From contig CP136068.1 of the NCBI GenBank assembly GCA_032622095.1, forward strand, positions 47,238,443-47,302,442: a DNA stretch of 64,000 bases. The letters are read 5' to 3'. This stretch comes from Siphonodentalium dalli (Eukaryota; Mollusca; Scaphopoda; Gadilida; Siphonodentaliidae). Shown here piece after piece: positions 11,783 through 23,423 of this stretch (position 1 is the stretch's first letter; each line of letters begins with the position of its first letter). The notes under the pieces were generated by a model, which ran no database searches, was not told the DNA's origin, and saw only the letters and a program-made list of their open reading frames with translations. The position numbers were made by a program, and so were the translations under genes.

Positions 11783-12360
11783 TTGCAGTAACTAATGTAA
11801 ACAAATACCACAACACAATAGATTGCTACAACAGAAGAAAGGTACAAAGAAATACAAGATAGAGTTAAGTATAAGAGGTGACATAACGTCTTCCGATAAT
11901 AGGAATTAATTTAAGAAGTTTCAAGCATATTCCGATATTCGTTTATATCTATGTATAGATTCATCTACAAATTTAAATTTCTATTAAATAATAGATATCA
12001 TGTTTGCATGTTCTGGTAATGCAACGTATTAACGTTTAGTATTACTATGTGCAAACACGCATATGCATGTTTGAATATTTAACCCATAGGTCATATATGT
12101 TTTAGCCAAGCTAGCGTTTGTAATATATCCAAGGTCGTTTTGACAATGTCACTTTAACGCGATTGGAAAGTAAGGTCGATTTATTGAATTAGGTTAAGCA
12201 TCGCTTTAGCAAACAAGACCACATCACGACGAGCAGTAAGGGTGAGAAAGGGTTACAAACATATTCATTTAAAACATCATCAAATGAATCTCAGCATGTT
12301 GTTTCCCTTTCCCACAACAAACATTTATAAATGTTTTTGGTAAATTGTTATTGTGCGATA
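11783..12360 (-). other. 5' region of the Tx1-like LINE
   Basis: There is no reading frame of note between the endonuclease start and the target duplication at 12361. It is either a 5' UTR or the remnant left after 5' truncation. No ORF1 zinc-knuckle or coiled-coil protein can be seen. Confidence 0.5.
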
Positions 12361-12375
12361 GTTTCGTTGTTATAT
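12361..12375. repeat. Target-site duplication, right copy
   Basis: GTTTCGTTGTTATAT is identical to 6078-6092. It marks the 5' end of the inserted Tx1-like LINE. Confidence 0.75.
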
Positions 12376-12824
12376 GATTGTGCGTCTGCCACCTTTACTA
12401 TTCATGTTCTGTCTGTCTGGAATGCTTGTATCCATCGCAGTATGTCCATCTTATGCCGTAGCTCCATTTGTTGTTAATGATTATTTTGCGTGTCATTGTG
12501 TCGATCGAAGCTTGGCGGAAGTCTAAATATACTGAATCGATGCTGCTATCAGTGTCCAGTTCTTCGTACCAGTTGTCATATAATTCCAGTAGTTGGGTTG
12601 CACAATGATGTTTGCTGGACAAGTTGTTATCATCAATGTGTTCAACAATGTTATCCATAAAATACTTTCCGTTAACCCTTTACCCAACAAACCGGCCAAA
12701 ACCGGCCAAATAAAGCTTCAACAGCCTAAAATATCTTCGGTCTGTCTCAATAGAACCATACAAATGTGGATATCATTGGAACCGGCTCCTTGACCACATT
12801 GTGATAGTTACAGTTAAGCCCTGT

Positions 12825-12893
12825 GCCAATGCATTCTCTTATATATGCGAGTCGACCATAGGTCGCCTCGCATATATAAGAGAATGCATTGGC
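12825..12893. repeat. 69-bp palindrome, copy 2
   Basis: Near-perfect palindrome starting GCCAATGCATTCTC and centred on GACCATAGGTC, with a single arm mismatch (GTCGACC against GGTCGCC). It lies inside the piggyBac-like MITE. Confidence 0.9.
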
Positions 12894-12973
12894 CTAAAAC
12901 AAATCTTTTTTTTAACACTTTTTACCATTTTTTCTTACATTCTTTAACAATTTTATATTTTTTAATGTGTTAA

Positions 12974-13042
12974 GCCAATGCATTCTCTTATATATGCGAG
13001 GCGACCTATGGTCGACTCGCATATATAAGAGAATGCATTGGC
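12974..13042. repeat. 69-bp palindrome, copy 3
   Basis: This has the same sequence as copy 2 in reverse complement (GAGGCGACCTATGGTCGAC at its centre). The two copies are therefore inverted relative to one another inside one MITE. Confidence 0.9.
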
Positions 13043-13390
13043 ACAGGGCCCTTCTGTTGGGTAAAGGGTTAACTTACAAACAACACTCGTCAGGCTGACC
13101 GGTCTGTAATTGCTTGGGGTGCTTTTTCCCCTTTTTTGAAGATAGGAACAACTGATGCATTCTTCCAACATTGTCGTAGTTGTCCTTATTTGATTGATTT
13201 CTTGAACATTTTACATAATGGATCGCACAGTACTGCAACCGATCCTGTCAGCATGGCGCGGTATAATTGGTCTCCCCCGGGGGAATTAGAACGGTCAAGG
13301 ACGAGCAGTTTTTTCTCAATATCTTCTGTGGTCACAACTAAGTCTTCAGCCTGTTCTCCCGAAAACCGGCACATTATCTGCTTATAGCAA

Positions 13391-13944
13391 AACTTGTTTT
13401 AGGTAGATAAATGTGATAGATGTTTGAGTAGATATATGTGCTGAAAATGAGTGCGTTTTGTTCACATTATTGACTCAATTTGAGGCGATTCTGAGGTGAT
13501 TACGTACGAACAATGACACAGATAAGCCAACTCACGACTGTTCAGGTGTAACATGCGTTTTTACTGTGATACGCGCCATAACAGGAAATAACGGATACGA
13601 CTCGATTATCTGCTTATGTCAGAATCAAATAATCACATTATATGTATCTAGTTCACATTATAGGTCGATTATGTGCATATTTGCGCGATGATATGTTGAA
13701 ATCGTTTAGCTCGCTGCTCTAGCTTCTAACCTCCACTGCGGAACCGGACCATTTACTTCTGCTCCCTTATTTAATTTTGGTGTTGTCGGACATAGCTACA
13801 CAATTAATCTGAGTCTTTTTGTTAAGTTCTCTGCAATTTAGCATTTCATATTCTTTGTGCGCTTCTCTGCATCATTTCGTTGCCTCATTTCGCGTTTTGG
13901 CATAAGCCTTATAGGTGTTCTCGTGTTTATTGTAATTATATACA
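13391..13944. other. Intergenic spacer
   Basis: AT-rich DNA after the 5' truncation of the CR1-like LINE. No gene, tRNA or repeat was recognised. Confidence 0.5.
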
Positions 13945-14100
13945 TGTAGAATACACCCGTAGTAGCCGAGAATACAAAATGTTCACCACGAGTTGAATTG
14001 TGGTTTTAACCACGAGCCTTTTGGCGAGTGGTTAAAACCACAATTACTCGCGTTGTAAACATTATGTAATCTCAGCTACTATGCGTCTATTTTATTTATG
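13945..14100. repeat. Foldback element (about 70-bp arms)
   Basis: Left arm TAGAATACACCCGTAGTAGC...TTGTGGTTTTAACCACGAG pairs with CGAGTGGTTAAAACCACAA...GCTACTATGCGTCTATT. The loop is about 8 bp. The inner 16 bp (TGTGGTTTTAACCACG type) pair perfectly and the outer arms carry scattered mismatches. It is a hairpin MITE without coding capacity. Confidence 0.75.
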
Positions 14101-14389
14101 CCATAATTATTGTGCGCGGTGAAAATTACACATATTTTAATAAACAGCCGATCGAGAACAGTTCATGTTTGTGCAAATGTCGGATTTTATTGTATTACGT
14201 ATATAGTATGCCTCAGGAGTTTTTGAATAAAATCAGAATCCCTCTAGTGAAAAAAAGAAAGGTTTTCCAATGTTTTCCGTCGTTTACAGTTGAAAAGTTC
14301 GCTCAATTTGATGGCATTTGGTCTACAAGAATAGTATGTGTTTATGTATATGACTCGCAGGTATCTTAAAGGATACAGTCTTATGACTA

Positions 14390-14640
14390 ATGTGTATGTT
14401 TTCTACACAAAATGTGTAGCCCTGCTACACAATCATTCAATTTTGATCTTAAAAATATTTGTGTAGTATATGTGTAGTTACATATTCGTACACAAAATGT
14501 GTAACAATTTGTACACATACATGGATAAATTTATACACATTTATACACAACTGTGTGCATAAAATCTACACACATCCCTTACACATTTTGTGTATAGGTT
14601 CCTACACACAAAGTTCGTAGACAAGAAATGTAAGGTCAGT
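14390..14640. repeat. TACACA/TGTGTA-rich tract, left part
   Basis: Words such as TACACAAAATGTGTA, TACACATTT and TGTGTAG occur about fifteen times in both orientations, giving many small nested palindromes. The same composition resumes at 15341-15480, so the 316-bp tandem duplication lies within one original tract. Confidence 0.65.
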
Positions 14641-14712
14641 GGTCCGACCTGTGGGTGTCGTATCAGAGATATATGCAGATTTATATGTTAAATCTTTCGT
14701 GGCGTACATTGG

Positions 14713-15344
14713 TATGTAGTATTTTGTTCTGTACTGTGTGAGGTTTTATTTTCAATGAACATACCAGGGACGTGGTGTGATTGCATAATATTAGTATTAT
14801 TACAAGAATCATAACAAGAGTCTAAGGGCAGTGATCGCCATGAAAGTTTTAACAAATAAATCCTCATATATCATTAATACTATAGCCAAAAATCGGAATT
14901 CTGACCTTACCGTTCTTGTCTACGATCTCTGTAGATTGCATTCCGAAAAAAATCTCAAACAATATGGCTGTCATGCAGCAGAATATATGAATCTGAAAGT
15001 TCCGCACTGCGCATGCTCTACTTTTTTGTATGTAGTATTTTGTTCTGTACTGTGTGAGGTTTTATTTTCTTTGAACATACCAGGGTCGTGGTGTGATTGC
15101 ATAATATTAGTATTATTACAAGAATCATAACAAGAGTCTAAGGGCAGTAATCGCCATGAAAGTTTTAACAAATAAATCCTCATATATCATTAATACTATA
15201 GCCAAAAATCGGAATTCTGATCTTACCGTTCTTGTCTACGATCTCTGTAGATTGCATTCCGAAAATAATCTCAAACAATATGGCCGTCATGCAGCAGAAT
15301 ATATGAATCTGAAAGTTCCGCACTGCGCATGCTCTACTTTTTTA
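14713..15344. repeat. 316-bp tandem duplication (two copies)
   Basis: Copy 1 at 14713-15028 and copy 2 at 15029-15344 are nearly identical, with only a few substitutions (for example ACGTGG/TCGTGG and GGCTGTC/GGCCGTC). Both start TATGTAGTATTTTGTTC and end GCTCTACTTTTTT. The match is close enough to be recent. The short ORFs inside it are duplicated by-products. Confidence 0.9.
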
Positions 15345-15480
15345 CACAATTGTGGGTAACAAAATGTACACAATATGTATAGAATGGCCCTTGGTCCATA
15401 TAGTTATATGTAAAACTACACATTGATGTGTGTATTAATCGACATTCCATGTCGTTTCTACACATTAGTTATAAGAGTGT
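15341..15480. repeat. TACACA/TGTGTA-rich tract, right part
   Basis: Continues the 14390-14640 composition (TTTACACAATTG, GTACACAATATG, CTACACATTGATGTGTG). Confidence 0.55.
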
Positions 15481-15525
15481 ATACTCACCGCAATGATATA
15501 TAGCTTCCAAGAGTATTGCAAAGTC

Positions 15526-15531
15526 TTTATT
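15526..15531 (-). terminator. Candidate poly(A) signal of the Ig receptor
   Basis: AATAAA on the minus strand, 137 bp beyond the stop codon at 15668. The position suits a 3' UTR end, but no transcript evidence exists here. Confidence 0.4.
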
Positions 15532-15667
15532 CTGAAATAATTACGTGTGTACATATTATATCCGATATATGGAGGCAGTGACTCGGTATTAGTGGCCATT
15601 GCTTGAAATATACTCCAGCGAGCGTTAACATATTCTCATTAAATGTGGACATTGCACTCACAGTATA

Positions 15668-15867
15668 TTATGACCAACGGGCTCCTGCTGTAATATATGT
15701 GACTCGTCGTTTTAAGCAATAAATTACTGAATTCCAATGACAAATGAAATTATTGACACAAAAGGGGGTATAACTATATGAGAGCATTCGGGAATAAATT
15801 GATCGTTTTGATTGCTGGTCCTCATACACTTGTGTGTAGTCGTTTCTGTAATAACGAACCGTGCGTT
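15668..15867 (-). CDS. Ig receptor exon 9: cytoplasmic tail and stop
   Basis: Acceptor AAATATCAG ends at 15868 and the stop TAA is at 15668-15670. The exon completes a GAA codon from the previous phase-1 exon, then reads RTVRYYRNDYTQVYEDQQ, followed by SIYSRML. It holds YTQV (Y402) and YSRM (Y416) with ten residues between them, plus Y397, Y398, Y406, Y422 and Y424. YxxM is a known PI3-kinase SH2 docking form, and the pair is spaced like an ITAM without its consensus residues. The polypyrimidine tract of the acceptor is weak, so an unseen alternative final exon remains possible. Confidence 0.6.
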
Positions 15868-18800
15868 CTGATATTTTGGTTTGGTCAACCGATGCAATCA
15901 CATACATACTGACATATATACATCATATTGACACTTACCGGTATCATAGTTACTTATATTTAATTGTGAAACGATTGTATCTATTTACTAAGTAATTATC
16001 TATATACAACCTACATACCCCTGTCTTATAGGGACTCCGCTAGTTTAATATACAAATATTAATTTGAATTACATCGTGTTGTAAGTATACTTACCTTTAA
16101 TGTTCCCAACTTTGTGGGGTTTCTGTAAACAGCAGTACACCACAATGCCAACAACGAGTATGAGGGCTATAATGTAACCAACAGCAATAGCGGCTATTAT
16201 GCCGGCAGATAATCCTGAAATACACCATAATACTAAAAAATAATGGACATTGCGGAAGATAAACTTCACGTGTAAGGGAAATGATGACGAACAAAAAAAG
16301 ATCAACAAAACAAAATACAAAACAAAACAAAACAAAAAACAAAAAACAAAACAAACAGAAACATAAAATTAAAAAATAATGGGTAACATTAATGTAATAT
16401 CAGTTTACTTAAATCACGGAATTCGACTTTTCGTTCCAATTTGTTATAGTTATATGTGTGTATTATACATCGCCTGCAAATGGTTCTCAACAAGATAGCA
16501 ATATGTGAGCGTGGAAAACAACACAAAGAAATGTGGTAAATGAACGACCAAATTAAACGTGTCTAGTAATTCAGATTTTGCCGAGATCAGCCGAGCGAAG
16601 CCGAGATCAGCCGAGCGAAGCCATTCAATAACCACCGACTGTCTGTAATTTGTGGTTGCGTGTCCGGAATTTCAGAAGGACCGATAGAAAATTTTGAAGG
16701 GTGATGGATAGTCAGTCTTAATATATAATGATGCTTTTGCTCTGGTTTGATATAGCTCTTCATTATAGTATAGAGCTATCGGTGGTTACACACACACGTA
16801 CCCCTAGTTTATCGAGTTATGTATATGTGATTGATCAAATATTGAATTAGATTCGTTCACGTCACAGTACAGATAAAGTGAGATTCTACCTCGGTTCACA
16901 GGGCATTAAGCTACCCCGGTATGAGTGCATTCTTAGCTTGAATTTAGTTTTTATTTGGTAAAGTCTGATTACTTTTCGTAACCAATAACTCGCGTTTCTC
17001 ACGAGGTTCTATGATTTGAAATTATGAGAAAACATACTTTGGTGTATGCGCTGTAGTATAAACCATGTATATTGCTTCGGATTTGTCCATACAGTTAAGC
17101 AAGACACGCCCAAAGGTCAATGTTTTCATATACCACATGATCCCTCCACGAAAACGCTCCGCATGAACCCTTCATATGGACCATCCACATGAACCCTCCG
17201 CATTAACCCTCCGGCATTTGTTTAGTTTTCTTAGATACTGTAGTTTTTCTTCAAAGCGTGGAGGCACAAATACTTATAAATCAAAGTGACATTGAAATTG
17301 TGTGTCACACACAGACATGGTGGGTTCGAGTTAGAGCTCAATACCCGTGTATATATACGGCCCGAATGCCAAATAAAACACTGTTCTATAGTTCCGAGTT
17401 CAAATATATGAAAATTCGAACCAATATCCCTGGGAATTATCGCCGTTTATTCGAATGATGGAATCTGATGGAAATGGAATAAACAATATCGTCTACCATT
17501 GTCACTTACCCGTACTGGCTTCTTCACTTGTAGAATCTGCAAACATTAAACAGAGTGAGTTGGTGCGCCCATAACATATCTTGAATATAAGTTGTTTTGA
17601 TTTATCGGTTATGCCATTATGGTATAGGGATGTCATATATGATAACTACGATAGCCACGCCTGCTCCGTTGACTGACATAAAACAACCATGTGCAAAGAG
17701 TCAACTTGTAACTGAATTTGGATGAATTGGGACCATCGGTAGGATGAAGGGCCTTGGGTTGGCATATATTCGCGACAGATAATTATGTAACTGCGTCCGA
17801 AATACAGCTTGGGTGGTATTACCTGCGATCAGGATGAATGATGGCGAAAATAAACTCCGTTTACTTTTGTCAATACAAGTCCAATACCTCACACAAATCC
17901 TTGTGCAATGTACATACGTGTTTGTGCATGAGGGAATCCCTGTATTTGTTTAAGGCAACATTGATGGGCCTTTTCTATAGTGGCAAACTAGGACTTCACG
18001 TTCTGGTGGTTGAAATAAGAACATTGGCGAGTTGTTTTAGATATTTTAATGAGCCGATGTGGCCGACTAGGACGTCTCATTGTTGTGGTTGTAATAAGAA
18101 CATTGGCGAGTTGTTTTAGATATGTTAATGATCCGATGTGGCCGACTAGGACTTAACGTTGTTGTGGTTGTAATAAGAGCATTGTCGAGTGGTTTAGATC
18201 TTTTAATGATCCGATGTGGCCGACTTGAAATGCACGCTGTGGTGGTTGTACTAGGCAGACGATTGGCGAGTGGTTTTAGATCTTAGTCATCTTAGTCTCA
18301 TGCACAACTGATCGGCGACATGCCTCCCAGTGGCATCCGGTGGTAATCTTCGGAGTGTATGGTTAGATTGTCCCATGGAGCGGTGTGAGTTCTTAGGGCA
18401 CGATAGAGATTCAATGTTGTTAGAAAATGGCCAGGCTTATATATAGAAAATAGCCGGCATAGTTTTGATTATAAGTTATGCTTGTTGTATGAGGTAGTCG
18501 TCAGCAAGTCATCACTAATTACACAATTCTTAATAACGTGACCAGCGCAACTATAGTATGTTTGAACACTAGTTATTATAGATGCACTGGCGAACACTTG
18601 AGATTAATGTATTTCGCATGCATATATCGTGATCACACCACCCTGTTAGGTACGACTGTCAGAGCTAACACTGGTGTATCTCTGTGAAATTTACTGCATC
18701 GTTGGTTCGAATCTTATGCAATAATGTGCCAGGGCTGTGGCATGGATTGACGTACATTAGGACACTACTGGTGTCCGTTCAGATGTCGCCATTCAAGCTT

Positions 18801-21800
18801 ATAAATTTTAAGGCAACTTTATGGAATATGCCGCCAGGATATACACATGTATGCCTGCTTTAGCAAATACCAAATAGGAACCATACAGTAAGGTACCATT
18901 AAATTTTATGAGCGATGAGTTGAAATTAAATTGCTCAATGGGAATTCCCAAGTGCATACCAGAAGATCATTTTTCTGTTGTATTTTCGCCGAAATGCTAA
19001 GTTCTGTTTGCGATGGTGAATTCGTTGGCCGCTTCGTTGAAGACAATGATGAATATTTCTGGATGAATTATAAATACACAATGTAGATGTATAGTCATGC
19101 CCTGTTGTATTGAAGACATTCATTGCATAATGTAGTAAGACCACGCATTGAAATAGAAAGAAGAATCATGTCATCGGCTTGTACAGTCGACGAACATTCC
19201 AGACGGAGTCATGTGCCGGATCTTTCTAGTTCGCGTATGAGTTCATCTGCATAAATCATGTCAAACAAAGGGAAGAGTATAGATGGCTGGCTCGTTGAAT
19301 GATGTGGAACCAATGGAGGAAGTGTTTCTGTACCGTTAATATCTCCGGGAATTATCGCCGTTTAATTTGTTCGTTAGAGGTTATGGCATCTGATGGATGT
19401 GGAATCCACATATCGTCTATCACAAGCACTTACCTGTTGTACTAGCTGCTTCACATGTCGTGAAAGATGAATCTGGAATTATGAAATAGAGTGAGTTACT
19501 GAGTTCATATCTTGTACAGAACATAATTTATTTATTTTGTTTTATGTGTTGTGTCATTATGGCAAATGGTTGTCGGGTCTAAGGCAGGGTACACAGACAA
19601 CACAGATCACACCGTCTCTCGGAACTGGTAGATACACACCAGCATAAAGAGAATACTGGTAATCGCATTGGTATTTTTCGGCTCTCTAAGGCTTAAAAAT
19701 ATAGTTCAGGATAGCAGAAAGGCTGATTATTTATGTATGCTTAAATTAGTCATTGTTTAAAGGTACTCAATCCGAATATTTTATTCGAGTCGAGGAACCT
19801 AATCATCAATGCTCAGAGTGATCAGATATCGATTTTTGAAGTTTGTTATTTCAATTGTTTGTGGCCCAGAAACACGCCGTCAAAAGGATGGTCTCGGTCA
19901 AAATTGCGGATGATGACGGAGAACTCTAAAAACAAGTGATAATACGGCCATATTTCGACTTTAAGCCAAGACTCTTTCCTGTTTGTAAACCATGCATAAC
20001 ACGCGCTCTTTAAATTCGATACATTGTATACATCAGTGTTTTAAATAGAGTTAATAAATTAATTTAATAAGAGTTAATTTAGTAATTTTGAAAAACAGTA
20101 AGGGGCTTATAATAAAAAGAATACCTACATTTTGTATTTGAATACCTGAAACATCTCATTCGTGTCTGGAAATAAATATATAATTTTCACTCGCGGCTTG
20201 TAGCTGCACGTGAAAATTCAATATTTCTTTCCAGAAACTCATGAGCTATTTCTGTATTCAATCAAACAATGTAGGTATTATCTATGTTTTAAGAATGAGA
20301 CTAAAGTGTCCGCTGTTGTTCGGATACGGGTAGCCTAGTCCACGCAGTAACGTGGACATCACATCATATAAATTGTAGGTGTTGTTAAATGTTCTGATTG
20401 AGTCTCTTCGTTCTTGACAAGGAACACGGCTCACACCAATATGGTTCTCATAGAACTTTCACAAAATAGTGTCAGTCCTTTGTAAATTATATAAAACAAA
20501 GCTCTCTATGTATGGTATAAGTAATGCGACGGGGGCGTGAGCGTGAGTTTGTTAGTTTATAACATATTCTGAACGTATGCCGTACTGAACATGTTATTTC
20601 AGGATCCACAAGAGTTATTGGATATGTCAGAAATTGGGGGAGCACTGCGTCACTTTCAAATGGAAAGGATTTGTATACACGAACTTAGCTCGGCCGAACT
20701 ATATGTGAACCTTGACAAGCAGTTGCCCATTAATTACAAGCAGATACCATCGCTATAATTGATAGCGAGACATACTATCCACACAGTACACATTGGCAGT
20801 TTGTTGTCTGTGAAGTCACCCGATCGTTCTACTAATTATTGGAAACCAACGGACATTCCCGAGGATATATGTATGTATCGAGACTCCGAGAGGTGCTTTT
20901 GCGCCCAGAATATTTCAGAGCATGTCAACTCAAGTTTGAAGTTTGCCATTTTACAATACAAACCTCTATAATATCGCGAAACCCGAATCCGTCGTTAGTT
21001 ACCGCAAAGATTCCCAGTGCCGGTTTCGCGAAATTTCTTCCCAACCTGTGCCCTCTGTTATGGTTAGGGATATGGTATGTTCACTAGTTATATTTAAGTG
21101 TGTCAATGTGACTGACTTCTCTACCCTGAAATTCCAACTGCAACCCACCTCACCCTTGCACCAGTTTAAATCAAGTTCAAGTCTGATAAAGTTTGCAACA
21201 CCATATGGTTGGATCTTTCCTAATTGCTGTCATCTCAATTTAAATATTTGGCCGACAGTATGAACATATGTTTGACTATTAATTAAGTTCACATTAATTA
21301 ATGGTTGGAATATGAAACTATACACGTATCAGGACACATTCAATCTGCGTACTGTTCAACTAATTTTGTAGCAGGAATGAAATTTCCAACACTTGAACAG
21401 TTGTAGGGCATCCCCAATCCCTGCCAACGCGTCCATGGATCGGCGCTTTTCTTGTCGTAATTACATCATCATACTATGCCATGGTATATTATCTGGATAT
21501 ACGTTTACACTGTATATACATGTAATGTATGTGACTTACCTACGACTGTCACGGTACTTGTGCCCTGAAATGTCGACCCATCTTCTGCCCTCGTTAGAGT
21601 CACGGTATACTCCCCTGCATCTGCTTCTGCTGGGTTTACCAATGTTATAGAGGCATTCCCTGGTATAATGTCAGCAAACTCAACCTTGCCTTTGAATGTA
21701 TCACCAATGACAGGACCAACACCACCGGAAATCTGTGCTATCTCTGCGCCATCTTTGAACCACTGACCGGAAGTCGTGGTTCCGTCGAATGTCCAGTGCA

Positions 21801-23372
21801 GGAGATGATCTGCGCCTGCGCAGACCGTCTCGCTCAGCTCCGGCGTCGTATTCCAGTTCCCATAGATAACTGAGGACGATCAAAGCAAAGTATGTATCAA
21901 CATTGATCACAATTTGATGCTAATATGCATGCAGACAATTATAGACCTATAAAGTGGAACCTCTAAATGTCAAAACATGCATTTAAATTATATTATATAC
22001 AAATGTATGGCCATTACACGTGCACATATCCACAAAAGCAGCCACATTTTCGTATGCGATTGGCTGCTATTAAATATATCTCGCATAATGGACGACGACA
22101 AATAATTATTACGAAAAGCTATGTTTTTTTTATAATTTATTCATTCATTTATTCATATGTATGCTTCCTATTACCACTATTACCACAAATGATAAGTTGG
22201 TATATTATTAGTTCAGTTGGAAGACATCGTTACTTCGTTTACAGTCTCGAAGATAGTAAAATGTGAATCTTCAGTCACATGTTTCATATATTTTTACAAA
22301 CATACATACACGTATACATAAACATACACACACACACACCCTCGCCCTCTCTCTCTCTCCCTCACACACACACATATCCACAAGCAGCCACGTTTTCGTA
22401 TTCGATTGGCTGCTATTAAATATATCTCGCATAATGGACGACGACACACAAGTACCCGACAAAAATACCAGTCGAAATGCATCCGGTTTTATATATTACT
22501 AGCAGGTGGACCCGACTTCGTCCGGGCTGTTTCCCCTCTGCTTTTCGGCGAATTGCGCGATTTGACCTTGAATTGTCCATTTTGAAGGTCAAGGTCAGGT
22601 GGGGTCACGATTTGACCCGTCCAAAACACTGCCCGGACAAAAGTCACGACAAAAGTACCCGTCGAAATCCGTCCGGTTTTACCCGATTTGACCTCGAATT
22701 GATCATTTTGAAGGTCAAGATCAGGTCGGGGTCACGACTCGACCCATCCAAAACACTCAGTTGACAAAAGTAACCCTACGTATCAAATTTCGTCGAAATG
22801 CCATCAAAATTCGCGATTTGACTTTGAATTGACCCGATTTCAAGGTCAAAGGTCACGTCGCACGGGCAAACGAATAGGCCTACGACACTCCCGATACGAA
22901 AGTATCACCAGACACTAATTGTCATCGAAATCCCGTGATACTCGGGCGTTCGACCTTGAAATGACCCGATTTCAAGGTCAATGTCACGTCGCACGGGCAA
23001 ATTAACAGGCCCATGCCACTCCACGGCCGAAAGTACCCCCACATACCAAGTTTCATCGAAATCGGTTCGGTCATTTTCGAGTCCATCGCGAACACACAAA
23101 CATTTTGATGGGATTTCGACGATTACTTTTGTCCACTGGGTGTTCTGGATGAGTCGAGTCTGACCTTGACCTTCAAAATGATCAATTCGATGTCAAACCG
23201 GGTAAAACCGGATGGATTTCGACGGATACTTTTGTCCGGGCAGTGTTTTGGACGGGTCAAATCGTGACCCCGCCTCACCTTGACCTTCAAAATGGACAAT
23301 TCAAGGTCAAATCACGCAATTCGCCGAAAAGCAGAAGGGAAACAGCCCGGACGAAGTCTGGTCCACCTGCTA

Positions 23373-23423
<51 letters not shown>

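Larger units (their letters stand above)
6093..12360 (-). mobile_element. Tx1/L1-like LINE, inactive, with a nested LINE inside
   Basis: The minus-strand element is bounded by the 15-bp duplication GTTTCGTTGTTATAT. From its 5' end (12360) it holds about 580 bp without an ORF, an apurinic endonuclease (11782 down to 9741, split by another LINE), a reverse transcriptase (9616-8046) and a long C-terminal region (7973 down to about 6710). A 3' UTR then ends in an AT-repeat tail at 6093-6110. Motifs such as MNCRGL, FTIVNIYGPN and RNWRPLSLLN place it in the L1/Tx1 group. No ORF1 is visible. Net of the nested insertion it is about 5.0 kb. Several frameshifts and lost catalytic residues make it inactive. 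Confidence 0.8.
12673..13072. mobile_element. piggyBac-like MITE inside a LINE RT
   Basis: TTAA (12673-12676 and 13069-13072) flanks perfect 14-bp inverted repeats CCCTTTACCCAACA (12677-12690) and TGTTGGGTAAAGGG (13055-13068). The interior holds two copies of the 69-bp palindrome (12825-12893 and 12974-13042) separated by T-rich DNA. The RT reading of the host LINE resumes on both sides of the TTAA, which independently proves the insertion and its target. Confidence 0.9.
12376..13390 (-). pseudogene. CR1/Jockey-like LINE reverse transcriptase, 5' fragment
   Basis: Minus-strand RT blocks in order: FSGEQAEDLVVTTEDIEKKL...SPGGDQL (13374-13190), VPIFKKGEKA followed by SNYRPVSLTSVVCK (13160-13080), NIVEHIDDNNLSSKH and TTQLLELYDNWYEEL (12650-12560), SVYLDFRQA (12530), and ILRWIQAFQTDRT (12440). 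The motif order is that of CR1/Jockey RTs. A piggyBac-like MITE sits inside it at 12673-13072. The NGFVPGRS-type block and motif A are damaged. The rest of the RT is at 5500-6092. Confidence 0.75.

Noticed and set aside
14831-15359. Repeated short ORFs with NKSSYIINTIAKNRNSD
   Set aside because: They exist twice only because of the 316-bp duplication. No domain, splice sites or upstream context.
18640-18730. Possible tRNA or SINE promoter (GGTTCGAATC at 18713)
   Set aside because: The B-box-like word stands alone. No fitting A box or cloverleaf could be made.
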